From: Anaeramoeba flamelloides
Taxonomy: Eukaryota > Metamonada > Anaeramoebidae
Direction of reading: 5' to 3'
Assembly: GCA_027625915.1 (NCBI GenBank)
Contig: JANTQA010000033.1
Coordinates: 6,758,001 to 6,822,000 of the forward strand
DNA length: 64,000 nucleotides
Shown: in pieces, positions 22,501-33,646 of the stretch
Layout: the number at the start of each line of letters is the position of its first letter
Position numbering within the stretch: the stretch's first letter is position 1
The notes under the pieces: model-generated
Databases searched by the model: none
What the model was told of the DNA's origin: nothing
The model's input: only the letters and a program-made list of their open reading frames with translations
Made by a program: the position numbers and the translations under genes

Positions 22501-22761
22501 GGTTTTTTTTTACTTTTTTAAAATTTCTATTTTCCATGTAATGCTTCTTTCAAAACAAATGTCCAATTTTTTTTAACAGTTTTTATTTATTTTTTTTTCT
22601 TTTATTTTTAGACAAAAAATAAATATCACTTGAGTATAGTATTGAATATTAAAATCTAAATTTTTATATTATAATAGATAACTTCAATTATTAAAAATAT
22701 TTTTATTTAAAATTTGATTTTTAATGGGCCAATTATTATGAAAGATAGTTTACTTACTTCC
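19509..22761. other. Repeat-rich stretch, no supported gene
   Basis: Contains A4 (20245-20409), a repeat at 20430-20550 shared with 6590-6700, the right end of a family C element at 20935 (ACAATTAACAGTA), and a family J fragment at about 20940-21110. On the minus strand two protein-like segments flank A4: RYGVYTPFNLTDSYSDFTKY at about 20411-20480 and NINRTGLLEEQFLILMKYQE at about 20193-20250, the latter ending at a possible donor GAG/GTTTGT. They may be exons of a gene that A4 landed in, or transposon scraps, since part of the first lies next to repeated sequence. About 22640-22740 resembles 49030-49120. Confidence 0.4.
20245..20409. repeat. MITE family A, copy A4
   Basis: Interior TTCCACTCCCTTTTCCATAT ... 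GGAAATTGAAAATGAAGTGA as in the other copies. The right end AATTCAAATACAAGTA is recognisable; the left end is decayed. Confidence 0.7.
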
Positions 22762-23324
22762 TTAAGGATTACAATCCCCGAAATTTGAAAAAAATATTGT
22801 CTTGTGCAGGGTGTAGGAATTGTTAATTTTTTTCTTATCTGATCGATCTTATTTTTGGTATGGTTTTAATAGTCTTTCAAAATCGTAATTTTTGACAATT
22901 TATTTAGTTTTTTCCAAAATCTGAATTTAAGAGTGTAAGACGAATAGATTGGTAGGTGTCCAAGTAGAAATTTTGATTTTTGGGTTTTAGAAAAGAATCT
23001 TGATTTACTTTTTTGTCAATTAACTAAATGAAAAAATAAAATTTTTAAAAAAAGCACCCAATAAAACCATACCTAATTAAAAATTTCAATTAACAACCCA
23101 AAAACCACATTTTTTTATAACTTAAGTTCCTACGAAAATCCAATCTTACACTCTTAAATTGAGATTTTTGATGAAAAAAAATAAATTGTCAAAAATTGCG
23201 ATTTTGAAAGACTATTAAAACCAATACCAAAAACAAGTTCGGTCAGATAAGAAACAAATTAACAACTCACTACACCCTACACAAGATAATCTTTTTTTCA
23301 AATTTCATGGATTGGAAACCATAA
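22762..23324. repeat. TTAA-ended foldback element family E, copy E1
   Basis: About 560 bp whose two halves are inverted copies of each other. The left arm starts TTAAGGATTACAATCCCCGA and contains GTCTTTCAAAATCGTAATTT and AGAGTGTAAGACGAATAGAT. The right arm carries the complements (CAATCTTACACTCTTAAATT, GCGATTTTGAAAGACTATTA). The spacer is about 60-100 bp. E2 (25499) is the better preserved copy. Confidence 0.75.
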
Positions 23325-24042
23325 AGCCTGATTGTTTTTTAACAAAAAAACTTCATCTACTTTAGGCTATCGAACAATTAATTAGGTATTCTATAGACAC
23401 CCTACTTTAATAAACTTGGGGTCAGTTTATTACTAAGATCATAAAAAATTTGGTTATTGATAAAAAATATTTGATTTAAAATAAAAGAAATTACATATCA
23501 AATTTCTTATTATTCTAATGAAAAACGGTATCAAGGATATTTTTCGGGTTCTGGATATTTTTTCACTACTATTAACTTTTAATTTTACTAATATCAACCA
23601 TTGACATTTCAGAGAAAAAACATTTATATAAAAAAAAAATTTGGAGAAATTTATTTAATTTTCTTTTGAAATTATTTTTTAATATATAAAACTAAATCCA
23701 ATTCACTTTTTATTTTATGATTATATTAATATAATTCAATTTAATTATTTGATTATAAGCAGATCAAGAAATATTCCCCAAATCTAAATATCCTAGAGAT
23801 CTCAAAAAATAATTAAAAGAATAATTATGTTTTTTCTGAATTCTATTTTTGAATAGATATTCCAGGTTTTATTTATATTCCTTCGATCGATTTTTATTTA
23901 ATATTGTCACATCTTTTTAAAAGCATTCATGTTATTTTTAATATTATTAAACAATTTTATGTTAATCAGCTAATTTTTTTTTTTTTTTTACTTGAACTGT
24001 TTGAGTAACTAATTATATTAATAAAATAATAAAGGTTTTGGA

Positions 24043-24463
24043 AAAAAAGTGAAACAGGAACCAAAGTTCAACACGGTTTTTCATTAGGAATATTACTGGC
24101 AATGAAAAGTAAAATCTATAAAAAAAAAGAAACCAATTAACTTCAAATAATAATCCATTATATTATTTTCAATCAATCCAACAAATGTAATTTGAATCTA
24201 CTTTCATGCTGAAATTTTTACTGTTGTGGTTTTGGAGATTGCAAAAATAGTCAATTTTTTGAATAAATTTTGAATAATTGATCAATCAAAGAAAAACCCA
24301 TAGAAAAAGATAGTATTAAAAAAACTCCTTTTGTGCTGAATACTTGATTTTGTCTTTAGTTATTTATTTTTTCTTTTTTTAATTGATCTTACTTTCCATT
24401 ACCAGTAATATTCCTAATGAAAAACAGTGTTTCACTTTTTTACCTATTTCACTTTTTTTCCAC
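24043..24463. repeat. Dispersed element family H, copy H1
   Basis: About 420 bp; ends approximately inverted (AAAAAGTGAAACAGGAAC... on the left, ...CAGTGTTTCACTTTTTT on the right, with CATTAGGAATATTAC and GTAATATTCCTAATG just inside). The middle reads GATAGTATTAAAAAAACTCC, the reverse complement of sequence in H2 (51902-52307), so the two copies lie in opposite orientation. Confidence 0.65.
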
Positions 24464-25498
24464 AATGGTTACTTCTTAAATACAAAATTTTGAGAGAATA
24501 AACTCATTTACTGATAATATTCAAAAAATAATCTTTTTTTGTTTTTTTATATCAAAAAAAAAAATTTTAATCCAATATATTCATAATTCTTTTTAAAAAT
24601 TTGTCTAAAGAACTCGGTTTCTTGATTATATCATGTTTTCACACCATTTGTTTATTTCTTAAATTTTTATAGTTATTTAATATTTTTTACAGGAATCAAC
24701 TTTTCACAATGAGTTAAGGAAAAAACTTAGTTTTTTTCTACCGCGCTTTGGATGAAGAATTTATTTGGAACTTATCTCCTCTATAGCAGACTATAGCGTG
24801 TTTGGTAACCTGCATTTTGTATTTTAACCATTTCTTTGAAAAGAATTTAAATGTTGTATAAATCTATAATTGTTTTTTTTTTTTTGATGAAAAGTGTTAG
24901 ATTTTTTAAAAATTCTTTCAAAAAAATATTTTTTATATTTTCAAAAAAAAAAACTTTAAATTGAAATTATAAAATTGTAGAACCTTTATTTTGAAAAAAG
25001 AACTAATTTTTAAAAATCTGAAAAAACTAACCAAGTTTGAAAAGATAAAAATAATTTTTTTTTTTACATTTCGATTTTATATTTCTCAAAAACTCTTTTT
25101 TGTCAAAAATTTTATATTTTGAGAACATAAAAAACCCAAACCGGGCGAAAATTCAAACAATATAATCCAAATATGAAAGATCTCTAAAAATTAAAAAAAA
25201 AATAAGTGGCAATTATTTCAAACTTTTAAAAAATTAAATCCATAAAAACATCAATTCTTTTTACAAAATTACCAAAATAACTTTGAAATCCTTTCGAAAA
25301 AAAAATAAAATACAAAAACAATGCTTTTTGAACACACCATGAGATTCTTTTTGTAAATTGATAAAAATTTTTTTTTTCATTTTTATTATCAACTCACAAA
25401 TCGTCTTACAAATCACAACTCTATTTCTTGGACAATTAGATTTTCAAAAAAATCTAAATAAACAAGGAGAATATTTTTTCTCATTTATTAGGTAAGAT

Positions 25499-26058
25499 TT
25501 AAGGTTTACAATCCCAGAACTGGAAAAAAGATTATCTTGTATTGGGTGTGTCAACTTGTTATTTTGGTTCTTAGCTGATCGATCCACAACTAAGTTTGGA
25601 TCGTATAGGTGGTTGAAAAAGGCTATTTTTGTCATTTTATTTTTTTTTTTTTCCGAAATCCGAATTGATGAGTCTAAGATTAATTAATTGGAAGATATTT
25701 AATTAGTAATTGGGTTTTTTGTTTTCTATGTTGAAATTTTTATTTACGCTTTGTATTATTTGATGCTTGTAAAAAAATTTTTTTTTATTTACTCCTAATT
25801 CTGTAAAAGGAAAATGATAATTTCAATTGACAACCCAAAAATTAACACTTTCAATTCAATACCTTCCAATCAATTAATCTTAGACTCTTCAATTCGGATT
25901 TCGGAAAAAAAAAAAATAAAATGACAAAAATAGCCTTTTTCGACCACCTATACGATCCAAACTTAGTTGTGGATCGATCAGCTAAGAACCAAAATAACAA
26001 GTTGACACACCCAATACAAGATAATCTTTTTTCCAGTTTCAGGGATTGTAAACCTTAA
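25499..26058. repeat. TTAA-ended foldback element family E, copy E2
   Basis: 560 bp starting TTAAGGTTTACAATCCCAGA and ending CAGGGATTGTAAACCTTAA. The arms (about 25499-25740 and 25800-26058) are nearly identical inverted copies, for example GATCGATCCACAACTAAGTT against AACTTAGTTGTGGATCGATC. Flanking TTAA is the target used by piggyBac-type transposases, so this looks like a non-autonomous palindromic derivative mobilised by such an enzyme (inference). High arm identity points to recent origin or to gene conversion between arms. Confidence 0.8.
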
Positions 26059-27153
26059 TTAGTGAAATTTAGTTTTCCTCTTTTTTAATGATTTCTATTT
26101 TTCCTTATTGTTGAAATTTCATTTTAACAATATCAAGTGAAAAAATAAATTGGTGTGGTCAGTTTAATTGGACCTATTCTGTTAGTAGATGGAAAGTATG
26201 TGAAATTATACTGCAAATCGGAAAAGGCAAAATCATTTTTTAAGGGGAATTTTTTATCTTAAAAAATTTCTAAAAGTTGACTTTTAAAACCACTCTTTTT
26301 TAAGAAAGTACAGAAGCTCTACTCACTTACAAAGTTTTTTGATTTTTATTCCATAAACAATTTGTCTTTCGATCAAATAGGGATTTTATAAAAAGAAAAA
26401 TCAATTCTAAGTGGGAAAACACTGTTTTACTTTTTCACAGATATTTGGAAAATTTTTAGATATTTTCTCTTTAAAAAGGAATTAAAGATGAATCCCAGCC
26501 ATAATACGAACCATAGCAACAATCTGGTTGAATAAAAATCCAACCCAAACCAGAATTTTCCATTATTTTCACTACTCTAGAAGAATTTAGAAATCTTTCA
26601 AAGCAATAACTAAACACAACTATATCAGTTTGTTCACTCTTAAGGGACGACTATTTGTCACAAAAATTTACACTTCTTTTAATTTGTTCAAGAAAAAAAC
26701 ATTGAATTTTCTGTTTTCCCTTTACAAATTCTCAAAACAAGATATCTTAAATTTTCAAGTTTTTGGTGTTTCGTACATCTCAAGAATTAAAGTTTGCCAG
26801 GTTTTTTATAAAGCTCACTCTTCAAGTTGTTATTTCGAAAAATGCCACTTTTTAATAAGTTCAAAATATACTTTTTTTCCAATAATATACATTCTTGAAT
26901 CATTTTAAGATTTAGTTTGTAAAGGAAAACACAAGAAAGATCACTCAAGATTTAGTCTGACAAATTTGATTTTTCGAAAGAGAAGAATTTATTGATTGCA
27001 AAAACTCTAAAATGCAAAAAAGCCAACCCAACTTAATACACAAGATCAGACAAGAATACTTTAGAGATTTAATAATTTCAAATCATGAAAATATTTTTCA
27101 ATCATTTTAATCTAATTTCTCATCATAACTTTTTTTTTTTCTTTATAAACCTA

Positions 27154-30100
27154 ATGTGTGGCTGTTTAAATTCAAAGGACACCGAAACCAAAAATAGTAA
27201 AACCATTGACAAAAAAGGGAAGCAAATGAATACAAAAAACAATCAAATTGTTCGACTACTTTTATTGGGTATGTGAATTATTTTTTCTTTCTCAAAGTTT
27301 TTTTTACTTGTGAATTTCGAAATTTGGCAAATTTCACAACCAAACAACAACCTTTTTTCGATTTTCTTGATCTTTGATTAATTACTTTCGATCCTCGCAG
27401 GCGCCGGAGAGTCGGGTAAATCGACAGTTGTCAAGCAATGTAAAAACCTCTTCTTGAATGGCTTTAGTAAAAAAGACCTTGCCCGGATGAAGGGTTCCAT
27501 AAGCTCGAATATCATCCAATCGATCCAGGCACTAGTCAGCATTGTTAACGAGCTGAGTATTGAGTACAGCGACCCAGAGATGAAGTCTGTCGAAGAAGAA
27601 GTTCTTGGTCTTACATTTGACGACAAACTTGACGCTGAGAATTCGTCTCAAATTTTAAAGCTTTGGAAGGATCCTGCACTCCAAAAAGCCTTTTCCAAAA
27701 GAAATAAATTCCATGTGTTTGATGGAGCTAAACAGTAATTCATTTTATTATTCATTTTTTGCAATTTCTTTTTCAATTTTTTTTCCTTTTTTTTTTTTGT
27801 TTTTCTATTATTTATCAAAGTCATTGAAAATTTCATATTTGTATTTTGTGAAATAGAAATTCTCTTTCCATGAATTAGGCACTTTTAACATTTTTTATTT
27901 TTTTTCAGATTATTTATTTTCGAGGAAAAAATGAAAATTTTTGTTTCAAATTCTCCAATATTTTTCTAGATGAATAGTTTGATTGAAAAACACCAAAAAT
28001 ATTTACAAAATAGTTTAGAAATGATATTTTTAGACACTTAATTAACCTACCTTAGATAACGCTAAGACATAATTTTCACTCTGTTAAAATTTGATTTTGA
28101 TTGTAACATTAATAATTAACATTAATTTTGGAAATTGAAATAAAAATTTTCATTTATTAATTGGAAAATAACAGTACAACAATTTTCACGGTATAAAACT
28201 GAATTAATCGGTTGTGTTTTATAAAATATTATCACTCTCAGAATTAATATCAAGTTGAAGAGGCCCTTGATATAAAAATACTTATAAAGTAACAAACTGT
28301 TTGTGGACCTTCACTGAAGGAAAAGCAAAAAATTTATATAACTTTTGAGAAATGGAGAAATCAATTTTATTTGTGAAATTCTCAAATACTTTTTTTCAAA
28401 AATTTTTCATGAGAGATTCATTTTTTAGAAGTTGGTCTTAATTAAAGAGTAATCAAAAAGTAAAAGCAATTTCAAATTCATTTTTTCTAATTTTGTGGAA
28501 AAAAAGGATTTTTCAATTCTGGAAGATACATTTTTTTTTAGACCTCAAATACTCTTTTTTGAAATGTAAAAAAAAATAAAATAAAATAAAAAAAGTACAA
28601 AGTAGTATGAAATTGTCAAAATAAGATTTTATAAATTCACAAATATAGTATTCAAAAAAAATACACCACACAAAAATAATTTATGACATGATTTTTAATT
28701 ATTAATAGTAGGAAAAGTGTTTTGTAATTAATTAATATTTTAAATGTGTTTCTTTTATTTGAGGAATCAAACTTTGAAAATTATAACTATACACCTCTTA
28801 TTAGAATGATGATTAATAAAATTACACTTTTTTAAAACAACTGATCAATAAATCAAAAAATAAGAATAAAAATATCATACTCGAATTCATCGCACACCTC
28901 TATAAAACTCTATCGTTTTTTTCAAAATACGTAGATCTACTTTTGGTTATCAAACAATTACTTGACCATTCTATAGATACATTATTATAATGAACTTTGG
29001 GTAGGTTCATTGTTGATAGTAATTTTCGGTATTTATCAAAAAGATTTGATTTTAAATTTACCTTATGTTAAAACTATTTTCATAATATTCACAATTAAAA
29101 ACTATTTGTAGACTTATTTTCATGTCAATTATTTTTTTAAATACTATACCAAAAATTTACTATTTTTTCTTTATCCAAGCTAAGTAACTATTTAAAACTT
29201 AATTTATTTTTTTCAACTTTTGCGAAAAAAATGTTTCTAACTATTGATAACATCTCAAAAAATAAATCAAAAACTTTTTGAGAATTGCAAAACGAGGGAG
29301 TCATTTTTAGTACTTTTATTATATTTTTTAGTTTGATAATCCATATTTTGATATAAAATGAGTGATAAAAAAATGAGAAACTTAGATATTTTATGATTAT
29401 ATTTTCGAAAAAACTTTTACAAACCTTAATTTTTATTTCGAAAAAAACTTTTTTTTTTTTTTTTTATTTTAATTTTTATTATTGAAGAGAGCTGATTTAA
29501 TAAAATTACCTCTTGTCTGTCGTTAGATTTTTATTATTATTTGAAATGAAAAGAAAATTTCAAAACTTTTCTTTTTATTTCTTGAATTTAAAAAAAAAAA
29601 CCATTAGGTTTTTTTGAGTTTTCTGTTTATTTGAAAAAAACCCTTTTTATGGTTATGTTTTTTTTAATTTTCTGTGTATTTGGAAAATCAATAGATTTTC
29701 GTTAGGTTATTTTGAGTTTTCTATTTATTTGGAAAATTTATTGATTTTCCAAACAAATAGAAAACTCAAAAAAACCTAGAATACTAAGCAAATAAAACAG
29801 AAAACCCCAAGAAAACCTAGGCACTCTACGACACACTACGGTACTTCCAAAATTCTAAATTATATTCAGAGTTTTTTTATCCTAGCTATAATACATGAAA
29901 GATAATAACTCATATAATAGCTTTTCCTTAAAAAATGAAAAGAAAAAAATAAAAAACCCTTATTTTCGTAATCAGCAAATTAAAAATAAGTTACTTGGAC
30001 TGACTTAAAGATCAAAAATAATTACAAATAAAAAATTTTTTTCTGACTTTAAAGTAATTTTGTTTATTTTCAGAAAGTAAAAAAGTTTTTTCAAATAAAA

Positions 30101-32720
30101 AATTGAAAAAACATAATGTCTTTGAAAGTTGATTTTAAAAATATAATTTTTTCAATTCCTGTATTTTTGATAAAATTAGGATAAAACCTAATTTATTTAT
30201 TTTTTTTAAAGAATCTCACTTGAATAACCATTAAAAAATTCTTTTATTTCAAAAATAAAAAATTACTTATTTGGAAATCATAATCGTCTTAAATAAGTGG
30301 ATAACAATAGATTTCAAAAGTGTTGTTCAGACTGTTTGAATAAAACGGTTTTAATAACACTAGAAAAACCATTTACAGTAAGTTCCAATTTCACGTTACA
30401 AACTTAAATCGAAATTTAAGATAAAAAAAATCACAAATTAAGTCACAAAATTCGGATTTTTTTTTTTACACAAATTTTGCTAGAATCCGAATTTTGTTCT
30501 TTAATTTGGATTTTTTTTTGTTCCTTAATTTTTGTTGAAAGTTTGGGCTTTAAAAGAGGAACTGCTTGTATTTCTTACATTTGTAAAAAAAACTAATTTG
30601 ATCAAAAATGCAAATGTTCAAAATTACTGTCAATTGAAAAAGAAATTGAATGAAATTTTTATTTGGATTTCCAAAAAAAAAATCAATCAAAAACGATTTT
30701 TACTTAAAATATTAAAATCCGTAATACGAAAAGGAAGATTCAAAATACAAATAGGATTTAAAATATTGAAGGAATATTTAAATTTTGTTTCAATCTTTGC
30801 GAAAGATTTTTTTTGGGAAGCCGAAAGATACTATTATTCATTTTTTTTTTTTTTTTTTTCAATTAACAGTAGTTATATTTATTCTGAAGTATGTAAAAAG
30901 AAATCTTAAAAAACAAAAAAAATGAAAATATTATCAGTTTTAGCAATTTTTTAAAGATTCTTACAATACTTGTGATTATTTTTCATATTCATTAAAGTAA
31001 AAAAATACTTTTTGATATGAAACCCACTCGATTTTTTAGAAGTGGTTTACTTGATATTGCCTAAAGGACACATAAAATTGTATTCAGTAGATTCAAGAAA
31101 ATAAATAAATAAAAAAAAAGAACATTGTTTTGATTTTTCAAACCCCAGACTCTAATTTGAAAATTTAAGGTTCTTCGACCAAAAATTCTTTTTAATTTTA
31201 AAAACAATTTTATAAATGAAAAGTCTCTGTAAAACCTTTCTAATGGATTTTTCTGATTCTTTGGAGAGGTTAAATCACTTTTTAAATTTAGTTTCCCAAA
31301 TTTTGGAAAGTCAACTTATTCATCCCCCTAATTTTTCCTTTTACCATTATATTTTTTTTAAAATTGAAAAATATTTTCCTTTTCATATTTTATATTTATT
31401 TACAAACTAATCAAATTTCTAGGAGTTAAATCAAAATGTGAATATTTCAAGGAAAAAAAAAAATCATGAAAAATAAGAAAAATTAGATAAATTTTTTTTT
31501 GAGAAATAATCCATTAAGGAGAGAAAAAATTCTCAAAAAAATTCCCAAACAAAAGTGGTTAGTAAAGATTATTCATCAGTGTCGGTGATGGATGTATGAT
31601 CCTTAAATTCCAATTTAAAAAAAATTTACTTGTCATTCAAAAGTATTTTATACGGGGAAACCAAAATTTAATACAAGACAGTTATTTTTCATCATTAATT
31701 GGTTTGTGAAGTTTTTATGTTTTACCCTTTTTTGAGTGAGTATGAAACAACTTTGTTGGGTAATTGAAATACAACTATTTTGTTTATTACTGAAAAATAT
31801 CCATCAAATTGAAATAAATTCTTCAAATAATTATTAATAATAAAAAACAAAAATCAATCCTGACCATTTATCAAAATGTTCTATTTAATAATTAATTTTA
31901 TTTCTTCTCTATTTCGCAATAAATAGCTATTTAGATCGCATTGAAACAATTTCAAAATCTGATTACACACCAACAATCAAAGATATTCTAATGTTAAGGG
32001 TAAGAACAACTGGGATTAGTGAAACAACTTTTACTTATGAAGGAACAAAATTCTGGTAAATATCTTCTTTCATTATTTCAAAACATTTATAATTTCTTCC
32101 TAAATAGAGAGAATATTTTCTGAACTTTTTGTATTAATCTTATTAATTCCCTTTTTTCTTATAATTTTCAAAAAAACAAACCAAAACTCATAATCTAAAA
32201 AAAATGAAAATAACTTTTACATCTGACTCATTTATTTTGCCAAAATAGTATGATCGATGTTGGTGGGCAAAGGAATGAAAGAAAAAAATGGATCCATTGC
32301 TTCGAAGATGTAACGTCTGTAATCTTTGTCTCCTCTTTAACAGGTTATGACCAAGTTTTAGTCGAGGAAAGGAATACCAATAGGATGAAGGAATCATTGA
32401 CCTTATTTTCCGAAGTTTGTAATTCTCGGTGGTTTAATAATAATTCGCTCATTTTATTTTTAAATAAATTAGATTTATTTGAAGAACAAATCAAAACATC
32501 TGAATTAAAGGAATGCTTCCCAGATTATGATGGGGCTGATGACGTAGAAGAAGCTAAACTATACATTAAACAACAATTCACCCAATTAAATAAGAATAAA
32601 AATAAAACATTATATCCATTTTTCACCTCAGCTATTAATTCCAAATTGATGCAAAATATATTCGCATCAGTTTCTGAGACCATTCTTCAAAAACAAGTCA
32701 AAGAAATTGGATTTCTTTAA
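27154..32720 (+). CDS. Heterotrimeric G-protein alpha subunit
   Basis: Four exons: 27154-27268, 27401-27734, 31927-32055, 32249-32720. All junctions are GT...AG and phases agree, giving 349 residues, normal for the family. Visible motifs: P-loop GAGESGKST (39-47), a helical domain in exon 2, switch I LRVRTTG with Arg174 and Thr177, switch II DVGGQR with catalytic Gln200, guanine-specifying NKLD, and TSAI in place of the usual TCAT. The C-terminus LQKQVKEIGFL lacks the pertussis-toxin cysteine. The N-terminus is MCGCLN: Cys2 and Cys4 could be palmitoylated, but there is no Gly2 for N-myristoylation, unlike most MGC-type alphas. It cycles between GDP and GTP at the plasma membrane, coupling receptors to effectors. 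Introns are 132, 4192 and 193 bp; the giant second one separates the helical domain from the strand leading to switch I. Confidence 0.95.
28757..29065. repeat. Dispersed element family J, copy J1
   Basis: About 310 bp aligned with 59948-60265: both begin GAATCAAACTTTGAAAATTA, continue TTATTAGAATGATGATTAAT, then ACCTCTATAAAACTC and a GTAGATCTAC core, and end near ATTTGATTTT. Shorter fragments lie at about 20940-21110 and 23360-23500. Confidence 0.7.
29540..29860. repeat. Family F hairpin array, copy F2
   Basis: Modules TCAATAGATTTTCGTTAGG and GAGTTTTCTATTTATTTGGA face their complements (CCAAACAAATAGAAAACTC) about a centre near 29745. It ends with the G+C-richer motif GGCACTCTACGACACACTAC at 29820. 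Same architecture as 11420-12431. Confidence 0.65.
30374..30570. repeat. MITE family D, copy D2
   Basis: About 197 bp palindrome, left TACAGTAAGTTCCAATTTCA, right TTTAAAAGAGGAACTGCTTGTA shortened by decay, with AAATTAAGTCACAAAATTC and its inverted partner inside. It lies in G-alpha intron 2. Confidence 0.75.
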
Positions 32721-32790
32721 ATGTAATATTAAGCTAAAATATTTCAATAATATATTTGATCAAAATAAATTCCTCAAATATTAGTTTTTA

Positions 32791-32818
32791 AATATATATA
32801 TATATATATATATATATT
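32791..32818. repeat. (TA)n microsatellite
   Basis: About 14 TA units just beyond the G-alpha stop codon, probably within or near its 3' untranslated region. Confidence 0.9.
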
Positions 32819-33131
32819 AATACATATACTGATTTATTTATATTATTATTTAACTAAATGTTTTTAAATATTACATAATTGTGCACATTTTCTTTAATTT
32901 TCCAAAAATAATGATAATTTAACTTTTTTTATTTTTTCTCTTCTTTTTATCACTATTACTATTTCTGACTCTTTAATAAATGAAAATTTTTTTAAAATAA
33001 ATTATATTATAAAAATTGTGACTCACTTAATAAATTGAAAAAAAAAAAAAAAAAGAATAATAATTGTTTTTGTAATTAAAGAAAACAGAAAAACAAAACA
33101 ATTGAAAATTGTGAAGAAATAAACTTTGTGT

Positions 33132-33646
33132 CAGTCAAAATGCAAACATTTTTTTCAAATATCAATTATTTTATATAATTGACCTTTGAAGAACAAATAA
33201 GGATAAATTAGAATAATATGCTTTAGAGATTTGTTGATGTTGGTATATAGTAAAACTAATAAATCAATATATTTTCTTAAAAATTGAGCACGCTAAAATT
33301 CTTAGAAAGTCTGATAGAAAAAAAAAAACATCAATTTTCATTTTGATCTCCTATTGGTATATGGAGATAATATACAATTTCAATAGAAATAAATAATATT
33401 TATCTACAATCATTTTCACTTTTTCAATAACATTAGAATATCATATTTTTGCCCAAGTGACTATCGATCTTGCTATGAATAAAAAAATAAATGTAAATCA
33501 ATTAGGTGTCTAAAAAAAATTAAAAAAAAAAAAAAGTGAAAAAATTATTTAAATTTTGAAATTTTATTAATAAATTTTTTTCTTCTAATAGCAATCCAAA
33601 CCGTTTAAATATATGTAATCCACTAATTAAAACTGGTATGTGTTTG
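33132..33646 (+). mobile_element. DNA transposon remnant family N, copy N2
   Basis: Begins with a decayed end TCAGTCAAAATGC, then CAAATATCAATTATTTTATA and TTGACCTTTGAAGAACAAAT, all matching N1 in reverse orientation. The coding scrap reads AQVTIDLAMNKKINV near 33455-33500. The far end CAAACCGTTTAAATATATGT corresponds to the N1 end region. An open frame at 33592-33733 runs over this far boundary and is probably accidental. Confidence 0.6.

Larger units (their letters stand above)
23325..27153. other. Repeat-rich stretch upstream of the G-alpha gene
   Basis: Holds a family J fragment (about 23360-23500), H1 and E2. A minus-strand segment near 26470-26570 reads MENSGLGWIFIQPDCCYGSY and on to a stop, behind a good acceptor (TTCTTCTAG). 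It is exon-like but unassigned. A plus-strand open frame at about 26630-26908 has no recognisable features. No gene is supported. Confidence 0.4.
27735..31926 (+). other. G-alpha intron 2, 4.2 kb, full of repeat elements
   Basis: Donor ACA/GTAATT, acceptor AATAG/CTAT. Contains J1, F2 and D2 plus plain AT-rich sequence. A 125-codon plus-strand frame at 30532-30909 starts inside D2 and is lysine/phenylalanine-rich; I do not count it as a gene. Confidence 0.85.

Noticed and set aside
30532-30909. 125-codon plus-strand frame in G-alpha intron 2
   Set aside because: Starts inside MITE D2, is dominated by Lys/Phe/Ile and has no recognisable motif.
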